From Candidatus Woesearchaeota archaeon (GTDB lineage: Archaea > Nanoarchaeota > Nanoarchaeia > Woesearchaeales > JAGVZT01): 64,000 nucleotides of DNA. The notes under the pieces were generated by a model. The model was given only the letters and a program-made list of their open reading frames with translations, did no database searches and had not been told where the DNA came from. This document shows, one piece after another, positions 8,486 to 18,905 of this stretch. Location of the stretch: the NCBI GenBank assembly GCA_017608295.1, contig JAFCGF010000002.1:219202-283201 (forward strand), in the 5' to 3' direction. Every line of letters starts with the position of its first letter. Position 1 is the stretch's first letter. The translations under genes and the position numbers were made by a program.

Positions 8486-9167
8486 CTCGTTTCTTTTCGC
8501 GAAGCTCCATGATAAACTGGCTCCCCTCCCAGGGGGAGTCGAAGGTGCTCTTACTCTTCACAGTAAAGCTCTGTTTCTTGAACATCCCGATAAGGTCATT
8601 AACGTCATTCCAGTCAAACGACTCGTAGTACTGCGCATCCTTAGTCTCCATCACCTCAAGGACTAGCATCCCTTTTGGTTTCAACACACGGCGTATCTCG
8701 GTGATGAACTTCTCAGGGTTGAACACGTGATCTATGGAATTGGTATAGATAATGTCAACGGAATCGCTCGGAAACTGAAGGTCGTGGAAATCTCCCCTGA
8801 GCACGTATTTATTGTCCTTCCCAGGATTCAGATCGATACCGACTGCAAAACAGCCCTTATCAAGGAAGGACTGCACCTCCGCGCCTGTTCTTGCCCCCAA
8901 ACAAAGCACTGTCCTGCCCGGCTTCACATCAAGCCTGTCCCTCAGGACATTACGGAACTGCACTTCATAGTTCTTGAGCCACCTGCTTCCCCCTATTTTT
9001 CCCAGTTTTGACCTCTGGTGCGATATATACTCATCGTAGGACCTGTAATTCTTTCTCTTGAAGCCATCACCAAGTTTCTGCCACCTGAAATTCCTCTCAG
9101 TGATGAAATCAATAATTCTTAACGGGTTCTTGATGCAGTGAACCACTCTTTCTGATAGACGTACCAT
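8469..9167 (-). CDS. SAM-dependent methyltransferase (class I)
   Basis: A 232-residue Rossmann methyltransferase. Motif I is TVLCLGARTGAEVQSFLDKG, the acidic ribose-binding residue lies in AVGIDLNPG, and motif IV is IIYTNSIDHVF. A GGGGG stretch lies upstream of the ATG, and TTTTTAAATAATC near 9211-9226 could be its TATA box. Flanked by another methyltransferase and a GT2, it probably methylates a sugar or lipid-linked glycan, although the substrate cannot be read from the sequence. Confidence 0.85.
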   Translation of the reverse strand: MVRLSERVVHCIKNPLRIIDFITERNFRWQKLGDGFKRKNYRSYDEYISHQRSKLGKIGGSRWLKNYEVQFRNVLRDRLDVKPGRTVLCLGARTGAEVQSFLDKGCFAVGIDLNPGKDNKYVLRGDFHDLQFPSDSVDIIYTNSIDHVFNPEKFITEIRRVLKPKGMLVLEVMETKDAQYYESFDWNDVNDLIGMFKKQSFTVKSKSTFDSPWEGSQFIMELREKKRDGKKT

Positions 9168-9230
9168 CTGGTGCCCCCTTATCCGGAATTCTTCCTATGG
9201 AACGGTCGGATTATTTAAAAATTCTCTGCT

Positions 9231-9851
9231 TCATTTCCTGGCGACGAAATAACAGCCCTTGTTCACGATATCCCGTACCACGGGAAGCCTGCTGGTCAGC
9301 TCAGTCAGCCTTCTGCCCAACACCCCGTTGTAAATCCTTCTGATATCCTTAAACCCGACGCGACGCATCAGGAGGTCAATTCCTTCTGGGCTGAAATAGT
9401 AAAGGTGCGGAACGCTCGGCCCTGTTTTTGAGGCCTGCGGAGTGGAAAGGATAAGATATCCTCCTGGCTGAAGCAGGCGGTAGCATTCAACAAGATGAAG
9501 ATAAGGGCTTAGCAGGTGCTCGATGACATCGCAGCTCAGCACTGTATCAAAACGCTCCTTGCCTTTGATGTAAGGATACACATCAAGGTCAACTGCACGG
9601 AATTTGTAGCTCTTCTCCTCAAGAATCCGCTTATGGTAATCACTGCAGTCGAGGCAGAGGACATCACCCACCGAGGGGTTGTCGCGGACAAGCGCATCGG
9701 TCATATGACCCTGGCCCGCACCTATGTCAAGCACCTTTCCCCTGACATACGGCTTCATGAGGCCGCTGCAGTGGAACACTCCCCGCTCTGTATTGAGCTC
9801 ACTCTCTCCTGCGTAGTGCTCCTTGTTTGGGTTGGCATAACAGTTTTTCAT
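9231..9851 (-). CDS. SAM-dependent methyltransferase (class I)
   Basis: A 206-residue methyltransferase with motif I in KVLDIGAGQGHMTDALV, a Cys/Asp loop CLDCSDYHK, and motif IV in FDTVLSCDVIEHLLSP. The hydrophobic-basic C-terminal half (RRLTELTSRLPVVRDIV) may touch the membrane. It lies between the flippase gene and the other methyltransferase gene, all on one strand. TTTTTAATAG about 35 nt upstream of the ATG is a likely TATA box. Substrate unknown; surface glycan modification is the contextual guess. Confidence 0.85.
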   Translation of the reverse strand: MKNCYANPNKEHYAGESELNTERGVFHCSGLMKPYVRGKVLDIGAGQGHMTDALVRDNPSVGDVLCLDCSDYHKRILEEKSYKFRAVDLDVYPYIKGKERFDTVLSCDVIEHLLSPYLHLVECYRLLQPGGYLILSTPQASKTGPSVPHLYYFSPEGIDLLMRRVGFKDIRRIYNGVLGRRLTELTSRLPVVRDIVNKGCYFVARK

Positions 9852-9898
9852 GGTCTTCTCTCTGAGCCGAGAGGGCTCTCACTATTAAAAAGATTCTG

Positions 9899-11404
9899 TC
9901 AATTCTCGCCCTTATGGAAAAACTTCTGCCAGAGGTCTTTCAGCTCATGCACAGTAAGTACCTTCAAAAGGAAGAGCAAGGTGAGGTAGACCAGGCCTGC
10001 CACAATGAGTGTGATGCCCAGTTCAAACCAAATCCACAATTCCAACAGGGATTTAATTCCCAGGATGATGCCAAGGAAGACAATACTCGCAAGGAATGTG
10101 CGGAACAGGGAAGCCCAGGGGACGCGCAACTCCACGAATCTCGCGAGGTATCTCGCGCCGACAATGACCATGACTGTTGTCGATACAAGCAGAGCGATGG
10201 CTGCGCCAACAATGCCAAAAGCAGGAATCAAGAAAAGGCTTAACAGCACATTGAGAATACCTGCTATGTATATCACACGTGTCGCCAGCTTTGACTTCCC
10301 AAGACCAAGCAACATGACCTGGAAAATGCCGCCGCAACTCATGAGAAACATGCCAAAAGCAAGAATCCTCAGGGCAACTGTTGCTGCAGTAAAGTCCTGG
10401 GTGAACAGGGCAGTGAGCAGCTCATCAGGGAATGTCAAAAGGACACCGGCGATAGGGAGGGAGACAATGAAGGCATATCTCAGGAGGAGCTCAATGCCTT
10501 TGGAGAGCTTATCTTTCCTCTCCTTCTCCCACAGCTCTGAGGATATGGGAAAGAGTACATTCCGTATCGGCTGATATATCATCTGCACCAGCTTTGAAGA
10601 AGCATAGGCAGCATCATATAGCGCCACCTGGTGCAGGCCTGAAAAAGGCGTGAGTATCACCACAATGAGCCTATAAAACAGGATATCAAAGCTTGCTGTT
10701 CCCGGAACAATGGGGAGCGAATAACTCAGGTATTCCTTGATGTGGGTGTAAGTGATGCTTATCCTCTCCTTGCTGAACCAGGGGAATACCTTCTTGCGGA
10801 GTATAGTGAAATATATGGGGAAGAGGATAAGAGGGGATAGCACATACGCGAATCCGGGGGCATGAATGCCAAATCCTCTATCAAGAAGGAAAAATGAGAT
10901 AAGAAACACAAGAGTCAGATGACAGAACTGGATTGACGTCTGGAGGAAAATTCGATGAGTCGCATTCAGGGCGAATGATATAGTCTCGATAATCCCTTCG
11001 AGAAGAAAGAACATGGCCACGAGGAAAAGGATATCTACGGCAAGTGGGGATTTGAAATAATGCACAGCAAGCGTAGGGGCCAGCACGGCCAGCAATAGAA
11101 AAATGATGGTGCCTGTGAGGGCGTGGCCGCTCAGCACGAAATACACTATGCCCTTTACACGGCCAAAATTCTTCTGATGGAGGAATCTGGGGATGAACTT
11201 CACCTGCGCCTCGGAAAGCCCAAGGTTTCTAAAGAATGAAAACATGAATACAAAAGCAAAAACTGCATAAAACAAGCCGAAGTGCTCCAGGGGAAGCTCT
11301 CTCGATAGGAGCATGCGGATTGCAAGGGCCACGATAGAGGAAAGGCTGAAGAAAACATATGATATCAGCGCACCCAAAAGGGCCTTCCTTGTATAGTTGG
11401 CCAT
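9899..11404 (-). CDS. Wzx-like oligosaccharide flippase (MATE/MOP superfamily)
   Basis: A 501-residue integral membrane protein with about 12-14 hydrophobic helices, the layout of polysaccharide flippases. Typical family segments are the N-terminal YVFFSLSSIVALAIRMLLS with LPLEHFGLFYAVFAFV, the central YSLPIVPGTASFDILFYRLI, and a C-terminal AFGIVGAAIALLVSTTVMV. It would turn lipid-linked oligosaccharides from the inner to the outer face. A TATATAAAC box lies about 40 nt upstream. It marks the export step of this glycan cluster. Confidence 0.88.
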   Translation of the reverse strand: MANYTRKALLGALISYVFFSLSSIVALAIRMLLSRELPLEHFGLFYAVFAFVFMFSFFRNLGLSEAQVKFIPRFLHQKNFGRVKGIVYFVLSGHALTGTIIFLLLAVLAPTLAVHYFKSPLAVDILFLVAMFFLLEGIIETISFALNATHRIFLQTSIQFCHLTLVFLISFFLLDRGFGIHAPGFAYVLSPLILFPIYFTILRKKVFPWFSKERISITYTHIKEYLSYSLPIVPGTASFDILFYRLIVVILTPFSGLHQVALYDAAYASSKLVQMIYQPIRNVLFPISSELWEKERKDKLSKGIELLLRYAFIVSLPIAGVLLTFPDELLTALFTQDFTAATVALRILAFGMFLMSCGGIFQVMLLGLGKSKLATRVIYIAGILNVLLSLFLIPAFGIVGAAIALLVSTTVMVIVGARYLARFVELRVPWASLFRTFLASIVFLGIILGIKSLLELWIWFELGITLIVAGLVYLTLLFLLKVLTVHELKDLWQKFFHKGEN

Positions 11405-11488
11405 CGTCTTCCCCGAATCTTCAGTATGGTAATTGGGCGTTTATATAGCTTTGGGAAAATCACAGAAGTACAAAGGGTTCATCCTCTT

Positions 11489-13846
11489 TCAGTCTGGAAG
11501 ACCAACTATGGGCTGAGATATCTCTTCCAGAGCGGCTCTTTGAACAGATAAATCTCTTTTGAGGGAATCCTTTATACATTGCCGCAGGACATCCATGTTT
11601 AAATTTTCTCCCAAGACACACCCTGTGGCATCCTGCAGAGGAAGCACTTCTTTGAATTGACCCACAACCTTTACAGCAGAAAGCAAGAGGACAATCCCCA
11701 AGAATACTATGAGAACCCACCAGTATCTTTCGAGAAAGTTAACTCCAAATATTGTGAACCGCTTCAAGGGGCTGTAGAATAGGAAAAATAAGGCTGCCAG
11801 CAATGCACTGATGAGTAATGAGGGAATAAATAGGGGATTACGGTAAGTGAGTTCCACTTCATGCGCGCCAGGAGAAAGCGTAAGTGTCATGCGACCAAAA
11901 TCATCATAGATGTATTGCTCCCTTTGCCCGTCAATCTCAAGAACGAAATTGGGGTTGTACACAATTGATACTGTGCAAGCTTTCTCAGTGACCCCTGCGG
12001 TAACAAAACGCACACCGTTATCCAGGAGTTCGTAATCAATACTCCCGGAATCGCAGAAGACTATAGGCATAGCTTGAGGGTTCTCAAGGACAAGAATCCG
12101 CTCTTCGACAATATCTTTGATGACTGTCAGTTTCTGGAGTTCAGAATGGTAGGGAAGGCTCTCATAAGGGATAAATAGGTATTTTATCCCCCACGCCGAC
12201 AGCCACTCGGAATTCATCACTCTTCCAGAAACACCCCAACCACCTAAGGGTACTGATGTTCCCTGAAGAGTCGATTGTAAGGGTTCATACCCACCAATCC
12301 CATAAAGCCCGTAATAACTCGGAAAGTTATTCTGCATGGCGAGTGCGTCGTTCCGCCCCAATGTAGAAGTTCGCCGTGATACATTGATTTCGTCGAATTC
12401 GCTCTTAGTGACATAACTTATTATTCTCCCGTCTTTGAGATCTTCGAAGCGACCCTCATCTAAGGGGAATGGCCCGCCCCAATATGTATGAGGGTAGGCG
12501 ACAGGGTTTTGGAGGAAAAGGAAAATAAGGCATAAGGACAGTGCAAGGGCAGCATAGAGGAACCTCTTCCTCCTTACAGTGAGGTCTGGACCAAAGAAAG
12601 ACCTCAAGGCCAGAGAGCCGAATACGATGACAAAGAAGTTCGTGAATACAGCGAACTTGTAAGAAATAAACATCTTATTCCATATGGGAACAACAATCAT
12701 GATAAGGCTGACAAGACCAAAGCAACCCCAAGAGAGAATGGCAGAAATCACCATAAGGCTGAGGAAAGGTGAGCGTACCCATGTAGTACGCCGGTATTTC
12801 CTAAGGAGCCCCACTGCCGCAACAATTCCGAAGATAAAACAGAGCCCTCCAGTAAAACTCAGGTTGCTTGAAGTCCCGACAGGTATGAACAGGGACTCCA
12901 ATGCATTTCCGTGGGGGAGCGGCAGGATATTTCCAAAGATAAAATCAATGGGATGAACTGCAAATCTGCAGTGGGTGTCAACATAGCGGACAAGAGCGAA
13001 TGCACCCCCTCGTATGTTGTCCGTACTCAAAGCCGCAATCATCACGAAGATAGGAATGCCGATAATGACAGTAACGACAAGGGAGATGAGGTAGTGTGTG
13101 AAGGTAGCAGTCCTATCTGGAGACAAGGGTAGTTCAAGAATATTACGTCGACTCTTTCTCTTCGTTCCCTTCTTACCGCCCCCCCCTATCCTTCCCGAGA
13201 TGAGCAAAAGGAAGAGGAATTCAAAGAATGCGCTATAAATAAAAAACTGAAGATAGCCAGAGTGCACAAATAAGCCACGGGCAAGCCCAAGCCAAAGAGT
13301 ATTCTTCTTTGAGGGCGCTTCGACATTCCTCACCTGCAGATAGAAAATGAGGGGAAGGAAAAAGCAGATGGGACTGTAACTATACGCTCCCCGTGGCATC
13401 AGGAGATTGTATCCTGAGAACACATATGCCAGTGCCCCGTATGCAGCAAGCACATCACCTGTTTTCATCTTCCTCAAAAGAACAAACATAGCCACATAAC
13501 CGAGAAGAAGGTGGATGATGGTAAATATCTCCATAAGTAGAAAATCATTCCCAAAAACATAATGGGACAGGACATATGAAAGAATGGTTATCGGATAAAG
13601 AAAGGTATACACGCCGGTCTCGAGCAGGGGAACACCTGCGAGCTGGTGCATATTGAAATAAGGTATCTTACCGGAGAATAGCTGCTTGAATCCGGCAAGA
13701 AGTGCAGGAAGATCCTGGGTGAAATTATCCGAGCCAAGATAGGTGTAGGGGTGGGTTATCTCAAGATAAGTGATGAATGCCGCAGATAGTACCAAGCCCA
13801 GCAACAGATATACTCCTCCGGACCAACATTGCTTCTCCTTTCCCAC
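11489..13846 (-). CDS. YfhO/GT-C-like large membrane protein, paralog 1
   Basis: A 785-residue protein with about 12 membrane helices in the first 450 residues, an outer beta-rich domain (about 460-690), two more helices and a short tail. The first outer loop holds LGSDNFTQDLP and NMHQLAGVPLLE; acidic residues in that loop are typical of GT-C glycosyltransferases. The outer domain has WGIKYLFIPYESLPYHSEL and a C-terminal beta module (YNPNFVLEIDGQ). The tail contains GC and QCIK, a Cys pair shared with the paralogs at 16350 and 25946. The start is GTG with AGGGGA upstream. It probably transfers a sugar or other group from a lipid carrier outside the cell. Confidence 0.72.
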   Translation of the reverse strand: MGKEKQCWSGGVYLLLGLVLSAAFITYLEITHPYTYLGSDNFTQDLPALLAGFKQLFSGKIPYFNMHQLAGVPLLETGVYTFLYPITILSYVLSHYVFGNDFLLMEIFTIIHLLLGYVAMFVLLRKMKTGDVLAAYGALAYVFSGYNLLMPRGAYSYSPICFFLPLIFYLQVRNVEAPSKKNTLWLGLARGLFVHSGYLQFFIYSAFFEFLFLLLISGRIGGGGKKGTKRKSRRNILELPLSPDRTATFTHYLISLVVTVIIGIPIFVMIAALSTDNIRGGAFALVRYVDTHCRFAVHPIDFIFGNILPLPHGNALESLFIPVGTSSNLSFTGGLCFIFGIVAAVGLLRKYRRTTWVRSPFLSLMVISAILSWGCFGLVSLIMIVVPIWNKMFISYKFAVFTNFFVIVFGSLALRSFFGPDLTVRRKRFLYAALALSLCLIFLFLQNPVAYPHTYWGGPFPLDEGRFEDLKDGRIISYVTKSEFDEINVSRRTSTLGRNDALAMQNNFPSYYGLYGIGGYEPLQSTLQGTSVPLGGWGVSGRVMNSEWLSAWGIKYLFIPYESLPYHSELQKLTVIKDIVEERILVLENPQAMPIVFCDSGSIDYELLDNGVRFVTAGVTEKACTVSIVYNPNFVLEIDGQREQYIYDDFGRMTLTLSPGAHEVELTYRNPLFIPSLLISALLAALFFLFYSPLKRFTIFGVNFLERYWWVLIVFLGIVLLLSAVKVVGQFKEVLPLQDATGCVLGENLNMDVLRQCIKDSLKRDLSVQRAALEEISQPIVGLPD

Positions 13847-13889
13847 TCTAAATCCCCTGAAAATGACACAGCTCTTCGGAATTGTGTGC

Positions 13890-15260
13890 CTATTTGACCA
13901 TCCTGTATCCTTTAAGCCTCTTTAAGATGAACTTTATCTGCTCGGGCTTCACATATCGTATTAATGAGTACAGTGATTTGGGCCTGAGAAAAAACTGGCG
14001 AAAAGCTTTGGTCTGAAAAGTCATGAGCTCCTCTTTTGTCAGGGTGTCAGGAACCCACTCAGGCTCATTATAGCTGTTCTTGGACCAGTCAGGCTCAAAT
14101 TGGCCTTGAAGCTCAGTCCACAGCTCTGAACCTGGAATCACATCAAGGCATAGGAAAGAGGCCCTGCTTAGGGGAACTCTCTTCGCAAAAGCGAGCGTCT
14201 CCTTCATCGTCTCGATAGTCTCCCCCGGAAGGCCGAATACAAAGAATCCCTGGCACATAATCCCTACTTTATCTGTCAGGTGGATTGCCTTCTCGATGAC
14301 ATCAAGGCTTTCGTGCTTCTTGATGTTCTTCAGTATCTGCTCATTGGCAGACTCTATTCCATAAGAAACGTAATAGCACCCGCTTCTCTTCATAAGCTGG
14401 AGGAGAGGCTCGTCCACTGTGTCTGCCCGCAATCCATTAGGCAGTGCCCAGCTCACCTGGATGTTTTTCTCAATGAGCATCTCGCAAATCTTTCTGATGT
14501 GCTTCTTCTTAAGTGTGATGTTATCATCCTCAAAGTGAATTTCCTTGACTCCAAAAGTATCCACGAGATATTGTACCTCCTTGATGACATTCTCGGGAGA
14601 CCTATAGCGGATTCGCCGGTTAGAGAATGCTGGACTGGCACAGAAGGTGCATTCATAGGGGCAGCCCCGGGTAGTCGTGAGGATACCTATAGGGTAATTC
14701 CTAACGAATGTGCCATGGGGTGCCTTGGGATATATACGAGGATCCATCTGCTCCCAATCCGGAAATGGCAGGTCATCAAGGTCCTCGACAATATCTGCCT
14801 TCTGTAAGTGAGCATACTCCTTCGGATCCTCTGAGATATCTTTTAGAGAGTAGACGCCCCGTATCCCTTTATTGTTAAACTTTTTCTCCAGGAGGGCGGC
14901 AAATGCCAATTCCGCTTCTCCGCAGATGACGAAATCCGCTTTCGAATCCTTGAGTGTCTGGGCGGGTAGGAAAGTGGGGTGTACACCACCAATGACAACG
15001 CGAATGCCTCTCTTCTTCAGCTCCTTCGACAGTGCCACGCACTCATTATAGAATGCCGTGAGGCAAGTTATCCCCACTATGTCTGGATTCTCAGACATTA
15101 CTCTTTCAACAGTCCCGTCATGAGACAGGTCACTCATGAGGCCATCAAGGATTCTCACTGAATGACCCCTCTCCTTGAGAAAGGAGGCAAGATAGCCTAT
15201 TCCAAGGGGTGGAGTCACGAGATAGCTCCTGTAGTTTGGCCTTACTAGGACGACTTTCAT
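13890..15260 (-). CDS. B12-binding-domain radical SAM protein
   Basis: A 456-residue protein. The N-terminal cobalamin-binding domain (1-135) has LVRPNYRSYLVTPPLGIGYL and VVIGGVHPTFLP. The radical SAM core carries CPYECTFC, the CxxxCxxC ligand set of a [4Fe-4S] cluster, near residue 205. Enzymes of this class methylate or rearrange unactivated carbons, often in lipid, glycan or antibiotic pathways. The ATG at 15260 is preferred because VLVRPNY is the usual family start and an ATATTTAAC box lies about 30 nt upstream. It sits alone between glycan genes. Substrate unknown. Confidence 0.88.
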   Translation of the reverse strand: MKVVLVRPNYRSYLVTPPLGIGYLASFLKERGHSVRILDGLMSDLSHDGTVERVMSENPDIVGITCLTAFYNECVALSKELKKRGIRVVIGGVHPTFLPAQTLKDSKADFVICGEAELAFAALLEKKFNNKGIRGVYSLKDISEDPKEYAHLQKADIVEDLDDLPFPDWEQMDPRIYPKAPHGTFVRNYPIGILTTTRGCPYECTFCASPAFSNRRIRYRSPENVIKEVQYLVDTFGVKEIHFEDDNITLKKKHIRKICEMLIEKNIQVSWALPNGLRADTVDEPLLQLMKRSGCYYVSYGIESANEQILKNIKKHESLDVIEKAIHLTDKVGIMCQGFFVFGLPGETIETMKETLAFAKRVPLSRASFLCLDVIPGSELWTELQGQFEPDWSKNSYNEPEWVPDTLTKEELMTFQTKAFRQFFLRPKSLYSLIRYVKPEQIKFILKRLKGYRMVK

Positions 15261-15303
15261 GTGATGCTCCCGACACACTGTTGGTGTTGTTAAATATTAT
15301 TGT

Positions 15304-16218
15304 TTATTTTTTCCTCGCTATGAGTTTGCTCTGGCCGGTCCAGTAGCTAAAGGGCAGGTTCTGGAGGTGAAGTGTACGAAGTGTTCCGCCAGCCAGATTT
15401 CCCAGCGGCTTGCTGTAATACAGACTAAAGCAATCCATCAGGTGACCTATACGGAAAGTCATCCAATATGGGCTCAGGGTGATAATCTCAAATCCAGCCT
15501 TCTCAAGCAGCAAGCGAATTGTCCTCTTATCAAACTGCCACCAATGGGCTGCGTTGAGAGAGGACCATTTACTACCCAAGACACGGGCAAACCAACTTCC
15601 TATGTCTGGATAAACTAAGGCGAGGTGACCTCTTGGTTTAAGGACTCTGTTAATCTCCTTCAGAGTTTCATCAGGGTGGGGGACGTGCTCAATCACATCC
15701 CAGATGGTAACAAGGTCGAAACTATCGCTTTTCAGTTTGTGTGTCTCAAGCGGCCCCTGTTTCACATCGATGCCATAATGCTTCCTCGCAAATTCACAGA
15801 AGCCCTGATTTAACTCAACCCCTAACACATCCCAGCCATCGCGCTTTGCGATTGAGAGGAACAGCCCGCTTGCTGTCCCTACGTCAAGAACTTTCCCTGG
15901 CTTCTTCACGTATTTCATGACCCAACCATACGTTTTCTTGAAGCCAAGCTCTCGTTCAATATCCTGTTCCATGTAGATAGAGTCTTCAACTTCAGTACAT
16001 CCTTTGATAATAAGATGCTCTTTAGGGCGGGGATTCACATAAAGAAGCCCGCACCCGACGCACTTCACAATCTGATCCTTAGTGAATGGAGATTTAGTGC
16101 TCCGGAATCGGTTCACAGTCGCATCCTCTCCCCCAGTCACTCCAGGGTAGATTACCGTATGCTCTCCAGAGCCGCAGATACAACATGTAGCTTTCTCATA
16201 TTCGGCTTTGACACTCAT
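15304..16218 (-). CDS. Methyltransferase with N-terminal zinc motif
   Basis: A 304-residue protein. The N-terminus has CCICGS and later CVGCGLLYVNPRP, a split zinc-binding motif typical of sugar C- or O-methyltransferases in glycan clusters. Motif I is KVLDVGTASGLFLSIA and motif IV VTIWDVIEHVPHPDE. The ATG at 16218 removes 11 unconserved residues of a longer frame that would need a TTG start; an ATTAATTAAC box about 25 nt upstream agrees. It is adjacent to the radical SAM gene and two YfhO-like genes. Confidence 0.85.
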   Translation of the reverse strand: MSVKAEYEKATCCICGSGEHTVIYPGVTGGEDATVNRFRSTKSPFTKDQIVKCVGCGLLYVNPRPKEHLIIKGCTEVEDSIYMEQDIERELGFKKTYGWVMKYVKKPGKVLDVGTASGLFLSIAKRDGWDVLGVELNQGFCEFARKHYGIDVKQGPLETHKLKSDSFDLVTIWDVIEHVPHPDETLKEINRVLKPRGHLALVYPDIGSWFARVLGSKWSSLNAAHWWQFDKRTIRLLLEKAGFEIITLSPYWMTFRIGHLMDCFSLYYSKPLGNLAGGTLRTLHLQNLPFSYWTGQSKLIARKK

Positions 16219-16349
16219 CCTAAGTTCCCCATCTCCGCGATTAATTAACAATCTTTCTCAATAACTAATCAAGGTTATTTATCTTTTTCCCTTAAAGGAA
16301 CTCATAAAGATACTGTCAAATGTAAAGGCGATAGAGCCGATTCCCCCGA

Positions 16350-18722
16350 CTACGGGATGTCTTCTGGAGAAGTGAGCAGTGGTGTGGATATCCTTTCGAT
16401 GGATTCCCTCTGTATGGAGATATCCTCCTTGAAGTTCGCTTTCACGCATTCTCGCGGGGCAAAAACCTCACCCTGAAGCATGCATCCTGCAACATCTTTC
16501 AATGGAAGGATCTCATTGATGCTCAGCACGACTCTGACAGAAGATAGTAAAAACATCAGGATGACAAGTGCGGCGATAATCCACTTATACTGTTCGGCGT
16601 ATTGAATAAGAAAACTGAACAATCCCCTAAAAAGAGAGAAGAAAGCTACAAATAGGGCAGCAAACACGAGAGCCACGATAAACATAAGCCTGAAGATAGG
16701 GAGGTCATAGACTAATTCCACCTCGCTGTGCCCTTGGGGAAGGGCGAAAGTGATTCTTCCAAGAGAATCAGGGGAATAATCTTGGTTTTCTCCGTTGACT
16801 ATAAGTTTAAAGTTCTCATTGTGCACCAGACTGACAATGCATTCAGTTGGAGAAGATACATATGTGCTGAATTCTAACCCGTGGTTCATGAGAGTAAAGT
16901 GGGGCGAAATATCCTGCTCACAAAAGACTATCGGCTTGGCATCAGGATTTTCAAGAACCAGTATGCCCGCATCCTCAAGGTTTTTCACTGTGGCAAATCC
17001 CTGCAGCTCAGGATGGTACTGAAGAGAGTCATAAGGCACGAAGAGGTACTTCACTCCCCATTCTGAAAGCCAGTCAAGGTCAACAGCCCTGTTGGCGATG
17101 CCATATCTGGAAATAGGTATCGTAGCAGCCTGGAAACTGGACTGTAAAGGCTCGTATCCCCCCAAGGTGTACAGATTATAATAGGATGCATAAACGTGCT
17201 GCATCGTAAGGGTCTCACTTACCGCAGCACCATTCTCACCCCGCCTCATTACCTCGTCCGAATATTTGCTGCCTGTTGAATACGCAACGATACGACCATC
17301 GGCAAGGTCTTCCACAAGAGCCTTCTGAGGGAGGTAATGGGACATCTCACTCCTCACCCCGTAGGGAGAAAACTGCACATCGACCGAATAGTAGGCTTGA
17401 AGTGCTGTCAATGACAAGAAGAAAATGAGAAGAGCCACTCGAAAAATATTCCATCGCCGACCCCGCCCCAACAGCAGTGTCAGTGATTGTGAGCCAAAAA
17501 GAACAATGAAAAAGTTAGCATACAAAATCAGCTTGAAGGGCATGAACAACTGGTTCCAGAAGGGAACAACAACCATGATGGTGTAAAGGAGTCCTAGGCA
17601 ACCAAAAGAAAGAAGAACAGCGATAACAGCTAATAGGAAGAATGGAAATCGTGTCAGGAAATGTTTTCTAAGTTTCCTGATTCCAACTATTACCCCAAAG
17701 ATTGATGAGATGAAGAATATTGTTCCCGTGTAGTTGACATTGCCAAAGGCACTGAGGCCCGGTACCAGGGGCTCAACTGAGTTGTAGAGGGGGTAAGGAA
17801 ATATATTACCCAACACAAAATCCACAGGGCTCACATTGAGTCTACATTGGGTGTCCAGATAGCGGAAGAGCGCAAAGGTGCCGCCCCGGCTGTTCCCACG
17901 GCTCATCAGGAAAGTGATGGTGCCGAGCGGCAATGCTAAGATGAACGTAAGAACCATTGAAAGGGCATAATGCACTACAATAGACTTCATCGTTTCCGAA
18001 GAAATAGTCTCAGGAAGCCAATGGGCATGAGGTTGCCGTGCTCCCATCTTGTCTTGAGGGCGGCGGCTCAAGATGAAGAAGGCGATGAAGAGGAATTCAA
18101 AGAATAACGTATAGATAAAATACTGAAGGTTCCCTGTGTAAAAATATATTCCCCGCACCAATCCCAACAGAAGAGTATTCTTTGTGCTGGGCCCATTAAG
18201 ATTATTTAGCTGAAGTAGAAATATTAATGGGACAAAGAGGGCTAATGGGCCTATGTGATACCAGCCCACCGAAGCCATGAGGATATATCCTGAAAAAGGA
18301 TATGCTATACCTCCAAGCAAAGCCACCAGATTATCAACCTTCATTTTTTTCAAAAGAAAAAACATCGCAATAAAACCCAGAATCAAGTGGAGACCAAGAA
18401 AAACTTCCATCATCAAAAAGTCGTTATTCAGCATCCCATGGGAGATGACATAAGAAAGGATTGTCAACGGGTAAAGAAATGAGAACAAAACCATCTCCAA
18501 AAGAGGGACGCCGGCGAGGTGGTGCATATTGTAATAAGGCATCGTGCCTGAGAACATCTGTTTTATACCAACCAAAAGCCCAGGAAGAAGCTCAGTGAGG
18601 TTGTCACCCCCCAAGAAAGCATAGGGGTGAGAGCTCTCAATGAACCAGAAAAGCAGGCAGCTCAGGATTATGCCGCTGACCAGATACCTCATCTGAGACC
18701 TAGATTGCTCCGTTGATGCCAT
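16350..18722 (-). CDS. YfhO/GT-C-like large membrane protein, paralog 2
   Basis: A 790-residue paralog of the proteins at 11489 and 25946, with the same plan: about 12 helices, an outer beta domain, two helices and a short tail. Shared segments include LGGDNLTELLPGLL, NMHHLAGVPLLEM and WGVKYLFVPYDSLQYHPEL. The tail has a conserved Cys pair in AGCMLQ and ECVK. The ATG at 18722 has GGAGGGGGAG directly upstream and a TATATATA box near 18757-18768, so the 42 extra upstream residues are rejected. A surface glycosyl or group transfer role is inferred from GT-C-like topology. The stop is TAG. Confidence 0.75.
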   Translation of the reverse strand: MASTEQSRSQMRYLVSGIILSCLLFWFIESSHPYAFLGGDNLTELLPGLLVGIKQMFSGTMPYYNMHHLAGVPLLEMVLFSFLYPLTILSYVISHGMLNNDFLMMEVFLGLHLILGFIAMFFLLKKMKVDNLVALLGGIAYPFSGYILMASVGWYHIGPLALFVPLIFLLQLNNLNGPSTKNTLLLGLVRGIYFYTGNLQYFIYTLFFEFLFIAFFILSRRPQDKMGARQPHAHWLPETISSETMKSIVVHYALSMVLTFILALPLGTITFLMSRGNSRGGTFALFRYLDTQCRLNVSPVDFVLGNIFPYPLYNSVEPLVPGLSAFGNVNYTGTIFFISSIFGVIVGIRKLRKHFLTRFPFFLLAVIAVLLSFGCLGLLYTIMVVVPFWNQLFMPFKLILYANFFIVLFGSQSLTLLLGRGRRWNIFRVALLIFFLSLTALQAYYSVDVQFSPYGVRSEMSHYLPQKALVEDLADGRIVAYSTGSKYSDEVMRRGENGAAVSETLTMQHVYASYYNLYTLGGYEPLQSSFQAATIPISRYGIANRAVDLDWLSEWGVKYLFVPYDSLQYHPELQGFATVKNLEDAGILVLENPDAKPIVFCEQDISPHFTLMNHGLEFSTYVSSPTECIVSLVHNENFKLIVNGENQDYSPDSLGRITFALPQGHSEVELVYDLPIFRLMFIVALVFAALFVAFFSLFRGLFSFLIQYAEQYKWIIAALVILMFLLSSVRVVLSINEILPLKDVAGCMLQGEVFAPRECVKANFKEDISIQRESIERISTPLLTSPEDIP

Positions 18723-18905
18723 CTCCCCCTCCTGAATCTGCAGGATGGCGGTGGGCCATATATATAACTTTTGGAGACCCCAGGGTGCACTAACATTGGG
18801 GGAAGGAAAAGAGATGTAAGTACATAAAGGCTCATTTTTGGCGAGCAAATGTTTATAAGTATCACCCTCACCCCCTTTTCACCTGGAATTGCGAGAGGTA
18901 TCAAG